The notes under the pieces: generated by a model | Seen by the model: only the letters and a program-made list of their open reading frames with translations | Told to the model about the DNA's origin: nothing | The model's database searches: none | Assembly: GCF_001468395.1 (NCBI RefSeq) | Contig: NZ_LNSG01000008.1 | Span: 124,001 to 188,000, forward strand | Reading direction: 5' to 3' | DNA length: 64,000 bases | Source: Sphingopyxis sp. H073 | GTDB lineage: Bacteria; Pseudomonadota; Alphaproteobacteria; Sphingomonadales; Sphingomonadaceae | Part shown: piece by piece, positions 1-9,165 of the stretch | Numbering within the stretch: position 1 is the first letter of the stretch | Layout of the letters: every line of letters begins with the position of its first letter | Translations under genes and position numbers: made by a program

Positions 1-54
1 CGTGCCGAAGGTCGCGCCGTCCCACCAGGTGAAAATCTTGCCAAGGATGCTCAT
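1..54 (-). CDS. NADH:ubiquinone oxidoreductase NDUFA12-family subunit, N-terminal fragment at window edge
   Basis: Only the first 18 codons are present, reading MSILGKIFTWWDGATFGT on the minus strand; the rest lies left of the window. This opening is characteristic of the alphaproteobacterial homologue of complex I accessory subunit NDUFA12 (17.2 kDa subunit), which is soluble and associates with the membrane NADH dehydrogenase. The gene lies 60 bp downstream of the DUF192 gene in the same orientation, an order I know from sphingomonads, and that supports the call. Too little is visible to judge integrity. Confidence 0.7.
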   Translation of the reverse strand, partial: MSILGKIFTWWDGATFGT

Positions 55-114
55 GGCGTGGCGTTTACAGGCAAGCCCCCGCGCGAAGCAAGCTGCAAAC
101 CGCGCGCCGCAACC

Positions 115-567
115 CTATTTCTCGTCTTTCCACGTCACCTTCGCCGTCTCGTCGAGCCCGAGCTTCGCCGACGTCCCCCCCGCGAGTTCGAGCACCGCCG
201 CGACCTCGCCGCCGCTGACCACGGGCTCGAGCGATTCGGGGATGGTGTTCTCGGCGATCCGGTCGATGCTGCCGTCGGCGCGGACGAAGATCATGTCGAG
301 CGGGATCACGGTGTTCTGCATCCAGAAGCTCGCGATCTTCGGCTTCGGAAAGGGAAACAGCATCCCGCCGTCGGCGGGCAGACCGGTCCGGAACATCAGC
401 CCCTTTTCCTGCTCTTCCGGCGTGCGCGCGACCTCGACGCGGAAATTGTGCGTCTTGCCATCCATCGCGATCGTCAGCGGGATCGTGACTTCGTCCGCCG
501 CTTCGCTGCCGCACGCGGCAAGCGGCACGGCAAGCGACAGGGCAAGGGCGGTGATCAGGGCACGCAT
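115..567 (-). CDS. DUF192 family exported protein
   Basis: A 150-residue protein with an N-terminal signal sequence ending in a lipobox-like LAAC (about residues 1-19), suggesting a lipoprotein. The rest is a DUF192 domain: the segments ARTPEEQEKGLMFR, GMLFPF and SFWMQNTVIPLDMIFV are the conserved core of this small beta-rich family. Function is unknown; members are often extracytoplasmic. The start at 567 was chosen because it gives a clean signal peptide; a longer upstream reading would add basic low-quality residues. It lies between recX and the NDUFA12 gene on the same strand, probably co-transcribed. Confidence 0.85.
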   Translation of the reverse strand: MRALITALALSLAVPLAACGSEAADEVTIPLTIAMDGKTHNFRVEVARTPEEQEKGLMFRTGLPADGGMLFPFPKPKIASFWMQNTVIPLDMIFVRADGSIDRIAENTIPESLEPVVSGGEVAAVLELAGGTSAKLGLDETAKVTWKDEK

Positions 568-598
568 CGGCAAATCCTCTTTCTCGCTCGCCGGAGGC

Positions 599-1171
599 CT
601 AATCGAGCGCCGCTTCGCCGTCCAGCGCCGCCAGCGCCGCCTCGTCGCCCGGCGCGACGGCGAGGACGCGCCGCGCGAGCGCCAGACTGTGCCCCGCGCG
701 CGCAAAGGCGGCAATCTGCCGCTCGCGCTCCTTCGGATCGTCGGCCGCACGCAACGCGAACGGCCCGAGGCGCCGCCGCTTCGCGAAACCGACCGCGGAC
801 GCCAGCGCCCTCTCCTCGGCCTCCGAAATCGCCTCGCCGCTGTCGTCGGCCGAAATGCCGTCGACGAAGAGCTGCGCCTTCACCCGCCGCACCCCCAGCC
901 CGCGCCGCGTCATCGCGCCCGCGCGCATCGCGGCATAGTGTTTGTCGTCGAGAAAGCGCAGCCGTTCCATCCGGTCGGCCACCGCCTCGCACGCCGCCAT
1001 GGCTTCACCCTCGTCGATCCAGTCCGATTCGCGAACCTTTCTCGACAGATAGCGCAGCAGTTTGGCCCGACTCGTCGCGAAACGCGCCACATAGGCGAGC
1101 GCCAGTTCGTCGAGCCGCGCGGCGTCAAGTCGCGCCCTGCGCCGGTCGGATGGATTGCGACGATTGGCCAT
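599..1171 (-). CDS. recX: RecX family regulatory protein
   Basis: A 190-residue, arginine- and alanine-rich helical protein. It has the RecX three-helix repeat signature: the segment RAKLLRYLSRKVRE near residue 30, RLRFLDDKHYAAMRAGAMTR near residue 70, and a following GLGVRRVKAQLFVDG segment. RecX proteins bind RecA filaments and limit recombinase activity in the cytoplasm. There is no recA beside it here; the neighbours are DUF192 downstream and the divergent fatty acyl-AMP ligase gene. The start at 1171 (MANRRNPSDRR) begins the basic N-terminus; an in-frame upstream start at 1264 is less likely. Confidence 0.75.
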   Translation of the reverse strand: MANRRNPSDRRRARLDAARLDELALAYVARFATSRAKLLRYLSRKVRESDWIDEGEAMAACEAVADRMERLRFLDDKHYAAMRAGAMTRRGLGVRRVKAQLFVDGISADDSGEAISEAEERALASAVGFAKRRRLGPFALRAADDPKERERQIAAFARAGHSLALARRVLAVAPGDEAALAALDGEAALD

Positions 1172-1352
1172 ATGCCATGTTTGTGCCACAGTCGGGCCCG
1201 ATTGAGAACGATCAGAACCCGCATATCGGGCCCAACGGCCCGCGAAAGGGCCAATTCGTTCCAACTGTCAGAGGTCGTGCAAACAAACGATGGCACCGAA
1301 AGATGACATGATTGTTGCCGCGCGCCCTGTTTCCCGGGACTCAGCATCCTTT

Positions 1353-3104
1353 ATGACCGACACACCTGCCCCCGCGGCGGACGCGCTCGTGCCGACGCCG
1401 ACCTTCTGCGCCCAGCCGCGCCGCTTTTCGGACTTCGCCACCGTCGGCGAAGCGCTCGACTATGCCGCCAGCGGCACGCGCGGCCTCAATTTCCACGATC
1501 CGCGCGGGCGCCTGACCCGCGCCTATTCCTACGCCGAGCTCAAGGCCGACGCGCTCAGCACCGCCTACCGCCTGATCGCCGCGGGGGTGCAGCCCGAGGA
1601 CCGCATCGCGCTGATCGCCGAAACCGGCCCCGAATTCGCGGCGCTCTTCTTCGGCACGATCTACGCCGGCGCCTGGCCGGTGCCGCTGCCGCTGCCGACC
1701 AGCTTCGGCGGGCGCGATTCCTATGTCGGCCAGCTCGTCGTCCAGCTGACGAGCTCGGACCCCAAGATGCTGTTTTTCCCGCCCGAAATCGCCGCGATGG
1801 CGACCGACGCGGCGAACGAGCGCGGGGTCGAACCGATCGACTGGAGCGAGTTCGAAACGCGTGCCGCGCCGATCGCTGCGCTCCCCGAACAGAAGAGCGA
1901 CGAGACCTGCTATCTCCAGTACAGCAGCGGCTCGACGCGCTTCCCGCATGGCGTCGCAGTGACCCACGGCGCATTGCTCAACAATTTGTCGGCGCATTCG
2001 CACGGCATGGAGCTGCAGGATAGCGACCGCTGCGTCTCGTGGCTTCCCTGGTATCATGACATGGGCCTCGTCGGCTGCCTCCTCTCGCCCGTCGCCAACC
2101 AGGTGTCGGTCGACTATCTCAAGACCGAGGATTTCGCCCGCCGTCCGCTCGCCTGGCTCGACCTGATCAGCCGCAACGAGGGCACGACGCTCAGCTATTC
2201 GCCGACCTTCGGCTACGACATCTGCGCACGCCGCATCTCGAGCCAGAGCCACGTAGCGGACCGTTTCGACCTGTCGCGCTGGCGCGTCGCGGGCAATGGC
2301 GCCGACATGATCCGCCCCGACGTGATGCAGAAATTCGTCGACGCCTTCGCCGACGCGGGCTTCAAGGCGAGCGCCTTCCTGCCGAGCTACGGCCTTGCCG
2401 AGGCGACGCTCGCGGTCAGCATCATGCCCCCGGGCGAGGGTATCGTCGTCGAACTGGTCGAGGAAACCGAGCTGTCGGGCGCCGCAGGCGACGCCGGCCG
2501 GCCGACGCGTTTCCGCGCGATCGTCAATTGCGGCAAGGCGGTCAAGGACATGACGATCGAAGTCCGCGACGAGGATGGCAACATCCTGTCCGACCAGACC
2601 GTCGGCAAGGTGTGGTGCACCGGCCCGTCGCTGATGACCGGCTATTTCCGCGACCCCGAATCGACCGCGGCCTGCATGAAGGACGGTTGGCTCGACACCG
2701 GAGATATGGGTTATCTGTCAGGCGGTTACATCTATATCGTCGGCCGCGCCAAGGACATGATCATCATCAACGGCAAAAATCACTGGCCGCAGGATATCGA
2801 GTGGGCGGTCGAGCAGCTCCCCGGCTTCAAGTCGGGCGACATTGCCGCCTTCGCGATCACCGCGCCGGGCGGCGAGGAGACCCCCGCGGTGCTCGTCCAA
2901 TGCCGCACCAGCGACGAGGCCGAACGGCTCGCGCTGCGCGAGACGATTCGCGACCGCGTCCGTGCGATCACCGGCATGAATTGCCTCGTCGAACTGATCC
3001 CGCCGCGCACCCTGCCGCGCACCAGCTCGGGCAAGCTCAGCCGCTCGAAGGCGCGCGCGCAATATCTGGCCGGCGAAATCCAGCCCTTCGCGCTGGCGGC
3101 CTGA
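1353..3104 (+). CDS. Fatty acyl-AMP ligase (FAAL), adenylate-forming enzyme
   Basis: A 583-residue ANL-superfamily enzyme that would activate a fatty acid as acyl-adenylate and pass it to an acyl carrier protein. The P-loop-like A3 motif YLQYSSGSTRFPHGV is at about 187-201, SYGLAEATLA at about 344, DTGDMGYL at about 448, KDMIIINGKNHWPQDIE at about 466, and a C-terminal TSSGKLSRSKAR with the A10 catalytic lysine at about 557. The KDMIIINGKNHWPQ form is typical of FAALs rather than acyl-CoA ligases. The start at 1353 (MTDTPAP) was preferred to in-frame upstream starts that give atypical residues. No carrier protein, PKS or NRPS gene lies nearby, so its acceptor is unknown. Confidence 0.88.
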   Translation: MTDTPAPAADALVPTPTFCAQPRRFSDFATVGEALDYAASGTRGLNFHDPRGRLTRAYSYAELKADALSTAYRLIAAGVQPEDRIALIAETGPEFAALFFGTIYAGAWPVPLPLPTSFGGRDSYVGQLVVQLTSSDPKMLFFPPEIAAMATDAANERGVEPIDWSEFETRAAPIAALPEQKSDETCYLQYSSGSTRFPHGVAVTHGALLNNLSAHSHGMELQDSDRCVSWLPWYHDMGLVGCLLSPVANQVSVDYLKTEDFARRPLAWLDLISRNEGTTLSYSPTFGYDICARRISSQSHVADRFDLSRWRVAGNGADMIRPDVMQKFVDAFADAGFKASAFLPSYGLAEATLAVSIMPPGEGIVVELVEETELSGAAGDAGRPTRFRAIVNCGKAVKDMTIEVRDEDGNILSDQTVGKVWCTGPSLMTGYFRDPESTAACMKDGWLDTGDMGYLSGGYIYIVGRAKDMIIINGKNHWPQDIEWAVEQLPGFKSGDIAAFAITAPGGEETPAVLVQCRTSDEAERLALRETIRDRVRAITGMNCLVELIPPRTLPRTSSGKLSRSKARAQYLAGEIQPFALAA

Positions 3105-3146
3105 GGCGCGCGGGCGAGGCTTTCGGGCATTTCCCTTTTTCTTCAT

Positions 3147-3163
3147 CCCGGACGTGATCCGGG
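3147..3163. repeat. Short GC palindrome, 'CCCGGA' intergenic repeat family, copy 1
   Basis: Arms CCCGGA (3147-3152) and TCCGGG (3158-3163) pair perfectly around a 5-base loop, in the context CATCCCGG...GGGGTGACGA. Related elements occur at 36442-36458, 36503-36521 and 43696-43714. The palindrome follows the fatty acyl-AMP ligase stop by 42 bases, so it may also help end transcription, although no T-run follows. Confidence 0.6.
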
Positions 3164-3274
3164 GTGACGAGCGGCCAACGAGCCACTCCCCGCTGTCCCG
3201 CTGCGGGACGAAAAATCCAGCACCAAGAAGTGCATAGTTACCTTCGGGTAACCCGCGGGCGCTAAGCAGGCCCC

Positions 3275-5629
3275 GTGAAAAGCCTGCTGACCGACCAGAT
3301 TGTTGCCAAGGATGTTTCTGTGCGGACCCTTTTGGGGCTGGGGCCGCGCGACGAGGATCTGGGGGACCTCCGACAGCTCCAGCTCGCGCCGCTCCGCGGC
3401 AAGGGTCCGCTGCGCCTGTGGGCGGGTGCGGCCATGGCGTTCGTCGCCGCCTTCACCATGGCGCCGTCGATGCCCTGGCCGATCGTCAGCGGCTGGCTCG
3501 CCTGTGCGCTCGCCTTCTGCCTCTGGTCGTTCAATCTCTTCGTAAAGCTTCCGCTCGGTGACCCCAAATTGTCGGGAATCACCGAATACCGGCTGTGCAA
3601 CCGCCACGCCCTCTATGCCGCGGCGCTGTGGTCGGTCCCCTTCTGGCTGCGCGGCACCGCGCCGCCGCTCGACCATGTGCTGTCGCTATGGATGATCGTG
3701 CTGCTGATGATGCTGACACTGGCGATCATCGCGCACAGTATGCCGCGCGCCTGCCTGCAGTTCATCGTGCCCGTCAGCGTGTCGGCGGCAGGCGCGATGG
3801 TCGCCGCCGGATCGCCGCCGATGGCCGCGGTCGCCAGCCTCGCCGCGCTGATGCTCTCGACCTTCTGCATCCGTTTCGGCCAGCAGCATGTCCGGTTCCG
3901 GCGCGCCGAGGAAACGCTGCACGAAAAGACCGAGACGGTCAGCCTGTTGCTCCGCGAGTTCGAGGAAACCTCGGCCGACTGGCTGTGGCAGACCGACAAC
4001 AACCGCCGCCTCATCCACGTCTCGCCGCGCCTCGCCTATGCGCTCGGCGGCACCGCCGAGGCGCTCGAGGGCGTGCCTTTGCTCCAGGCGCTGTCGGGCG
4101 ATGCCTGGGAGTCGGGCAATTTCTCGAAGACGCTGCACGACATGGCCGAGCGGATGAAGCGGCGCGAAAGCTTCTCGAACCTGATAGTTCCCGTCACGAT
4201 AGGCGGCAAGCCGCGCTGGTGGGAGCTGTCGGCCTCGCCGCGCCTCGACGAAACGGGCAAGTTCCTGGGCTTCCGCGGCGTCGGGTCGGACGTTACCGAA
4301 CAACATGCCAGCGCCGAACAGATCGCGCGCATGGCGCGCTTCGACAATCTCACCGGCCTGCCCAACCGCCTCAGCCTCCATGAGGATCTCGCCCGCGCTC
4401 TCTCGCAGGCGATCGACACCAAGTCGCGCTGCGCAATGCTGATGATCGACCTCGACCGCTTCAAGGCCGTCAACGATACGCTCGGCCACCCGACCGGCGA
4501 CAAGCTGCTGGCGCAGGTGTCGGCACGGCTCAAGGGGATCATGGAGCGCGGCATGACCTGCGGCCGCCTCGGCGGCGACGAGTTTGCGGTCGTGCTCCAC
4601 AATGTCGCCTCGGCGACCGCGGCGGAGGAGCTTGCCGAACGGATCATCCAGACGATCAGCCGTCCCTATGTGGTCGAAAACCACCAGCTCTTCGTCGGCG
4701 CCAGCGTCGGCTATGCGATCGGTCCGCAGGACGGCGCGACGGTCGAAACGCTCACCCGCAACGCCGACCTTGCGCTCTACAAGTCGAAGGACAAGGGCGG
4801 CAATGTCGTCGCCGCCTATGTCGCATCGCTCCACGCGCAGGCCGAGGAACGGCGCGTGATGGAGCAGGAACTGCGCGGCGCGCTCGATCGCGGCGAATTC
4901 GAACTCTACTACCAGCCCGTCGTCACCGCCGAGGACGGGACATTGAACGGCTTCGAGGCGCTGATCCGCTGGCACAACCAGAAGCTCGGCAACGTCTCGC
5001 CCGGGCGCTTCATCCCGCTTGCCGAGGACAGCCGCCTGATCGCGCCGATCGGCGAATGGGTGCTGCGCACCGCGTGCCACGAAGCGATGAAATGGCCGCA
5101 GAACCTGAAGGTCGCGATCAACGTGTCGGCCGAACAGCTCACCGATCCGGCCTTCGCCTCGGTCGTCGTCTCGGCGCTCGCGCAGAGCGGGCTCCCCCCG
5201 CAGCGGCTCGAGATCGAGGTCACCGAAAGCGTGTTCCTGCGCGATGGCGGCGGCGCCGCCCAACTGCTCGACCAGCTCATCGGGCTCGGCATCCGCCTCA
5301 GCCTCGACGACTTCGGTACCGGCTATTCGTCGCTCGGATATCTTCGCAAGACGCAATTTTCGACGATCAAGGTCGACCGCAGCTTCGTCGTCGGCGCCGC
5401 CAAGGGCAGCATCGAGTCGATCGCGATCATCCGCGCCGTCGTCGCGCTCGCCGACAGCCTCGGCATGTCGACGACCGCCGAGGGCGCCGAGACCGAGGTC
5501 GAGGTCGATACGCTCCGCACGCTCGGCTGCAGCAACATCCAGGGCTATTATTACGGACGCCCGATGCCCGCCTCCGACGTGCTGACGCTGTTCCGTCGCC
5601 CCGACGCAGCGTCCACCGCCGCGGCCTGA
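3275..5629 (+). CDS. Membrane-anchored PAS-GGDEF-EAL cyclic-di-GMP protein
   Basis: A 784-residue bifunctional-type signalling protein. Hydrophobic segments between about residues 45 and 205 make an N-terminal membrane sensor. A PAS-like region (about 228-345, with WLWQTDNNRRLIHVSPR) follows, then a GGDEF domain (motif RLGGDEFAVV near 432) and an EAL domain (FEALIRW near 559, EVTES, DDFGTGYSSLGYL near 678, IKVDRSF). The synthesis (GGDEF) and hydrolysis (EAL, DDFGTG) motifs both look intact, so either activity is possible. The RxxD inhibitory site expected five residues before GGDEF is not present. The GTG start at 3275 fits the protein beginning; nothing in the context names the stimulus. Confidence 0.9.
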   Translation: MKSLLTDQIVAKDVSVRTLLGLGPRDEDLGDLRQLQLAPLRGKGPLRLWAGAAMAFVAAFTMAPSMPWPIVSGWLACALAFCLWSFNLFVKLPLGDPKLSGITEYRLCNRHALYAAALWSVPFWLRGTAPPLDHVLSLWMIVLLMMLTLAIIAHSMPRACLQFIVPVSVSAAGAMVAAGSPPMAAVASLAALMLSTFCIRFGQQHVRFRRAEETLHEKTETVSLLLREFEETSADWLWQTDNNRRLIHVSPRLAYALGGTAEALEGVPLLQALSGDAWESGNFSKTLHDMAERMKRRESFSNLIVPVTIGGKPRWWELSASPRLDETGKFLGFRGVGSDVTEQHASAEQIARMARFDNLTGLPNRLSLHEDLARALSQAIDTKSRCAMLMIDLDRFKAVNDTLGHPTGDKLLAQVSARLKGIMERGMTCGRLGGDEFAVVLHNVASATAAEELAERIIQTISRPYVVENHQLFVGASVGYAIGPQDGATVETLTRNADLALYKSKDKGGNVVAAYVASLHAQAEERRVMEQELRGALDRGEFELYYQPVVTAEDGTLNGFEALIRWHNQKLGNVSPGRFIPLAEDSRLIAPIGEWVLRTACHEAMKWPQNLKVAINVSAEQLTDPAFASVVVSALAQSGLPPQRLEIEVTESVFLRDGGGAAQLLDQLIGLGIRLSLDDFGTGYSSLGYLRKTQFSTIKVDRSFVVGAAKGSIESIAIIRAVVALADSLGMSTTAEGAETEVEVDTLRTLGCSNIQGYYYGRPMPASDVLTLFRRPDAASTAAA

Positions 5630-5795
5630 CGGCGACGACCGGAATGCCTCGCGCGACGAATCGAGCGGCTTAACAAAAGGTTCCCCCGCTCACCGCATCG
5701 ACGGCGCGATTCACCGCTAGATGGTTGGTGACTTTTCGCGGCTGCGGCAAAGACGCTCCAACGCTTGAAGACAAGCCAAACGGGGGTCGCCTTCC

Positions 5796-6362
5796 ATGTT
5801 CCATCGCCGCTTTCTGGGTGCTTTCGCCCTGTGCGCTACGCTGCTGTCCAGCGTCCCCGCTATGGCCCGCGACTATCTGCAGTGCGTCCCCTTCGCCCGC
5901 GCCGAGTCGGGTGTCGAAATTCGCGGCAATGCCAAGACCTGGTGGGCACAGGCCGCCGGCGCCTATGAGCGCGGGCGGGAACCGCGCAAGGGCGCGGTGA
6001 TGGCCTTCGCCGGCACCAGCGGTATGCCGCTCGGCCATGTCGCCGTCGTCAAGAAGGTTGTCAGCGATCGCGAAATCCTGATCGACCATGCCAACTGGTC
6101 GCCGATCGGCGGCCGTCGCGGCCAGATCGAGCGCAACGTTCGCGTCGTCGACGTCAGCGCCGCCGGCGACTGGAGCGCGGTGCGCGTCTGGTACGCCCCG
6201 ATCGGCGACCTTGGGCTGCGCGCCAATCCGGTGCAGGGCTTCATCTATGCCGATGGCGACGCGAAGCCCGACCACCGTTTCGGCGGCGGCGAGCCCAGAT
6301 GGGCCGCGAACGACTGGAAGCCCGGCAACGGCCTCGACCTCGTCGTCGCCTCGCTCCGCTGA
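5796..6362 (+). CDS. Secreted CHAP-domain protein (putative peptidoglycan amidase/endopeptidase)
   Basis: A 188-residue protein with a signal peptide (residues about 1-24, ending SVPAMA). The mature part opens with DYLQCVPFAR, which carries the catalytic cysteine of a CHAP domain; the later LGHVAVVKKV segment supplies the histidine and DHANW the usual following motif. CHAP enzymes cleave peptidoglycan amide bonds in the periplasm or outside the cell. It is a single gene between the GGDEF-EAL gene and a large palindrome. The substrate bond cannot be told from sequence. Confidence 0.85.
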   Translation: MFHRRFLGAFALCATLLSSVPAMARDYLQCVPFARAESGVEIRGNAKTWWAQAAGAYERGREPRKGAVMAFAGTSGMPLGHVAVVKKVVSDREILIDHANWSPIGGRRGQIERNVRVVDVSAAGDWSAVRVWYAPIGDLGLRANPVQGFIYADGDAKPDHRFGGGEPRWAANDWKPGNGLDLVVASLR

Positions 6363-6381
6363 GCGGAAATTATTCCAGACA

Positions 6382-6458
6382 CGTCATTGCGAGCGCAGCG
6401 AAGCAATCCAGGGCGGCCTGACGCTACTCTGGATTGCTTCGCTGCGCTCGCAATGACG
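6382..6458. repeat. Perfect 30-bp inverted repeat
   Basis: Left arm 6382-6411 and right arm 6429-6458 are exact reverse complements over 30 bases, separated by 17 bases. The arms start CGTCATTGCGAGCGCAGCGA and contain the GCAATCCAG end next to the loop. The element lies between the convergent CHAP and DUF3297 genes, where it could end transcription from both sides. Its sequence type (CATTGCGAGCGCAGCGAAGC) is familiar from dispersed palindromes in sphingomonads. Confidence 0.9.
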
Positions 6459-6466
6459 ATGGGTAG

Positions 6467-6745
6467 TTAGTCTTCCGACGCCGCGCCGTCGTCCGGCTTG
6501 TCGGCGCCCGCATCCTCGAACCACGCCTCGACCTCGCCCGACAGCTTGATCGTCATCGGCTGGCCGAACCGGTCCTTCGACTTGCCCGCGGCGACGCGGA
6601 TCCAGCCTTCCGAGATCGAATATTCCTCGACGTCGGTGCGCTCCTTGCCCTTGAAGCGGATGCCGATGCCGCGCTGCAGCACCTCCATGTCGAAATGGGG
6701 CGAGCGCGGGTTGGTCGACAGATGGTCGGGGGGCGTGTCGGTCAT
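6467..6745 (-). CDS. DUF3297 family protein
   Basis: A 92-residue acidic cytoplasmic protein. It matches the DUF3297 family by its conserved run: PDHLSTNPRSPHFD near the N-terminus, GIGIRFKGKERTDVEEY in the middle, and EGWIRVAAGKSKDRFGQP after it. The function of the family is unknown. It is a single gene, convergent with the CHAP gene and separated from it by the 30-bp palindrome. The start at 6745 (MTDTPPDH) matches the usual family beginning. Confidence 0.85.
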   Translation of the reverse strand: MTDTPPDHLSTNPRSPHFDMEVLQRGIGIRFKGKERTDVEEYSISEGWIRVAAGKSKDRFGQPMTIKLSGEVEAWFEDAGADKPDDGAASED

Positions 6746-6831
6746 GATGCAACTTCCGAAAAAAGAGAATGGCGCGGCCCTAGCTGGACCGCGCCATCCC
6801 AGTCAATCACAAGGCGTCGATCGGAGCGGCG

Positions 6832-9165
6832 TCAGAACCCCGCCTTCAGCGTCACGAAGAACTGCTGCGGCGCCCCAGCCAGCAGGGTCTGGCTGTCGCC
6901 GCTGTTCGCAAAACCGTTCGTCCCGATCGTCGAGACATAGGCCTTGTCGAACAGGTTCGTCGCATTCGCCTGGATCGAGATCTTCTCGTTCAGGCGATAG
7001 CCGATGCTGGCATCGACGATCACGAAGCCGCCGACCGCCGCGTCGTTGAGGTAGGAGTAATAGCGCTTCGACGTGTAGTTGGCGCCGATGCGCGCGAACA
7101 GATGGTCGTTGTCCCAGGTGATCTCGCCCTTCGCGAGATGCTTGGGCGAATTGACCACCGTCTTGCCCGCGGTCGCGACGATGACGGTGCCCGCCGCATT
7201 CACGACGTCGTCCCGATATTCGGAGTCGTTGTACGCGTAGGAGGCGAAGAGCGAGAGTTCGGGGGTGACATTGAACGTCCCCGCCGCCTCGATGCCCCAC
7301 GAGCGGACGTCGCCGACGTTGCTGAGGATTGCCGGATTGCCCTGGATGCCCGACCCGTTGGCGAAGGCGATGATCCGGTCCTTGAAGTCGACATAATAGC
7401 CCGCGATCACGCCCTGGAAGACGCGCGACCTGGTGCGGAACCCCAGTTCATAGGTGGTCGAGGTTTCGGGCTTGAGGTCGAGCGCATCGAAGCCCGCCTG
7501 CGTCGTCGCGAAGGGACCGCCGGTGGCCGACGATTCGAACGCGCGCATATTCTGGGTATAGCTCGCGAACAGCTCGTTATCGTCGTTCAGGCGATAGAGC
7601 AGGCCCGCCTGCGGCAGGAACCAGTCCTTCGCCTCGGTCCGCCCCGAGGCGAGACCGCCGCTGACGATCGGGGTCGCTTTGTTGGTGACGCGCAGCCCCT
7701 TCCACCCTGCGTTGAGACGCAGCGCGCCCAGATCGAGCGTGTCCTGCACGTGATATTGCAGCGTCTGGGTGTTGAAATCGAACTCCCACTGCGTCGCGAG
7801 CGGGTCTTTCGGAAAGGTCAGGCTGCCGCGGCTCGGGGCGCCGCGCGTGTCGGCGAGGCCATAGAAGCGCCGCGCCTGGTTGAAGTCGTTATCCTCGTAC
7901 CACATGCCGATTTCGACGGTGTTGGCGCCCAGCGTGACGCTACTCGACGCGACGATGCCATAGCGTTCGATCTCATATTCGGTGGTGCGGATCGTGATCG
8001 GCGCGCCGCCGGGGGTCACGACATAGGGCGTGTACCAGAGACCGCGACCGTCGTTACCGTGATAATAGCCCTGCAGCTTCATCGACCAATAGTCGTTGAA
8101 GGGCACGTCGAGCCCGACGCCCGCCAGCCAGTCCTTGCGCAGCCCCGACGCGTCATAATAGGCGTCGTCGACCGTCTTGATCAGCAGCGGAAAGGTCTCG
8201 CCGACCCCGGCATAGGGCGCGACGAACGGCGTGCCTGCGGGGATCGTTCCGTTCGCGATCCCGACATTATAGGCGGCGCGGGCATTCTGGTTCTGGTAGA
8301 TGCTGGCGATCAGCACCGCATAGTCCCAGTTCTTCGCGAAATTGTCCCACTTGTAGCCGAGACGGCCGATCATCTCGGCGCTGAGGTCCTGATAGTCGTT
8401 CTCGCGGCGGTTCGAGTAGTTGACGAAGGCGAAGACCTGCCCGTCGCCGACCGGTTGGACGATGCGCGCATTGACCTGGTCCTGCCGCTGCGCGCCGTCG
8501 CCCTTCCACTTGTCGGCATCCTGCCAGGCATAGCTCAGCGACAGGCGCGGCCCGCCGGGGACGATCTCGCCGCTGTCGAGCCGCGCGAAGACGCGCTTGT
8601 TCTCGTCGCTGCCCCAGGTGCCGGCGACGTCGATGCCGAGCTGTTCGGCGGGCTCGCGCGAGAAGAATTCGATCGTCCCGCCAAGATTGCTCGACGATGC
8701 CGCGGCGAGCGAACCCGCGCCCTGCGCCACTTCGACGCGGCCGACATTCTCGCTGATGATCGCACGGCTGATGTGCAGGCCGTTATGGTTGCCATAGCTC
8801 ATGTCGCCCAGCGGAATGCCGTCCAGCGTGAAGCCGAGCTGGTTCTGCGAGAAACCGCGGATCGAGATGCGCGACGACCATTCATAGGCGCCCAGGGGAT
8901 CGGCCGACTGGAAATTCACGCCGGGCAGCTTGTCGATCGCCTTCAGCGGGCTGATTCCCGACACTTCCAGCGCGATGTCGGCGGCGCCGATTTCCTGCAC
9001 CTGCCGCGCCTCGCCCTGCCCGAGCACGACGATGTCGTCGCCATAGCCGGCCGCGTCACCGGCCGCGGCGTCGCCCGCTGCATCGTCCGCCAGCGCGGGC
9101 GTCGCGGCCAGCACCGCGATCGCCGCGACTCCGGCCCGCAAGCCGCGCGAAAAATAGGTCGTCAT
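6832..9165 (-). CDS. TonB-dependent outer-membrane receptor
   Basis: A 777-residue protein with a signal peptide (about 1-26, ending TPALA). A plug domain follows, containing PLKAIDKLPGVNFQSADP, SIRGFSQNQLGFTLDGIPLG and VEVAQGAGSLAAASSSNLGG, then a long C-terminal barrel ending in aromatic FVTLKAGF. Such receptors import iron chelates, cobalamin, glycans or other large ligands across the outer membrane using TonB energy; the ligand is not evident here. No siderophore or sugar genes adjoin it. The start at 9165 is the first that gives a signal peptide; the open frame runs further upstream but is G+C-rich and unlike a protein start. Confidence 0.93.
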   Translation of the reverse strand: MTTYFSRGLRAGVAAIAVLAATPALADDAAGDAAAGDAAGYGDDIVVLGQGEARQVQEIGAADIALEVSGISPLKAIDKLPGVNFQSADPLGAYEWSSRISIRGFSQNQLGFTLDGIPLGDMSYGNHNGLHISRAIISENVGRVEVAQGAGSLAAASSSNLGGTIEFFSREPAEQLGIDVAGTWGSDENKRVFARLDSGEIVPGGPRLSLSYAWQDADKWKGDGAQRQDQVNARIVQPVGDGQVFAFVNYSNRRENDYQDLSAEMIGRLGYKWDNFAKNWDYAVLIASIYQNQNARAAYNVGIANGTIPAGTPFVAPYAGVGETFPLLIKTVDDAYYDASGLRKDWLAGVGLDVPFNDYWSMKLQGYYHGNDGRGLWYTPYVVTPGGAPITIRTTEYEIERYGIVASSSVTLGANTVEIGMWYEDNDFNQARRFYGLADTRGAPSRGSLTFPKDPLATQWEFDFNTQTLQYHVQDTLDLGALRLNAGWKGLRVTNKATPIVSGGLASGRTEAKDWFLPQAGLLYRLNDDNELFASYTQNMRAFESSATGGPFATTQAGFDALDLKPETSTTYELGFRTRSRVFQGVIAGYYVDFKDRIIAFANGSGIQGNPAILSNVGDVRSWGIEAAGTFNVTPELSLFASYAYNDSEYRDDVVNAAGTVIVATAGKTVVNSPKHLAKGEITWDNDHLFARIGANYTSKRYYSYLNDAAVGGFVIVDASIGYRLNEKISIQANATNLFDKAYVSTIGTNGFANSGDSQTLLAGAPQQFFVTLKAGF

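Noticed and set aside
3686..5356. A 556-codon minus-strand frame opposite the GGDEF-EAL gene
   Set aside because: Antisense shadow; composition and lack of motifs argue against a gene.
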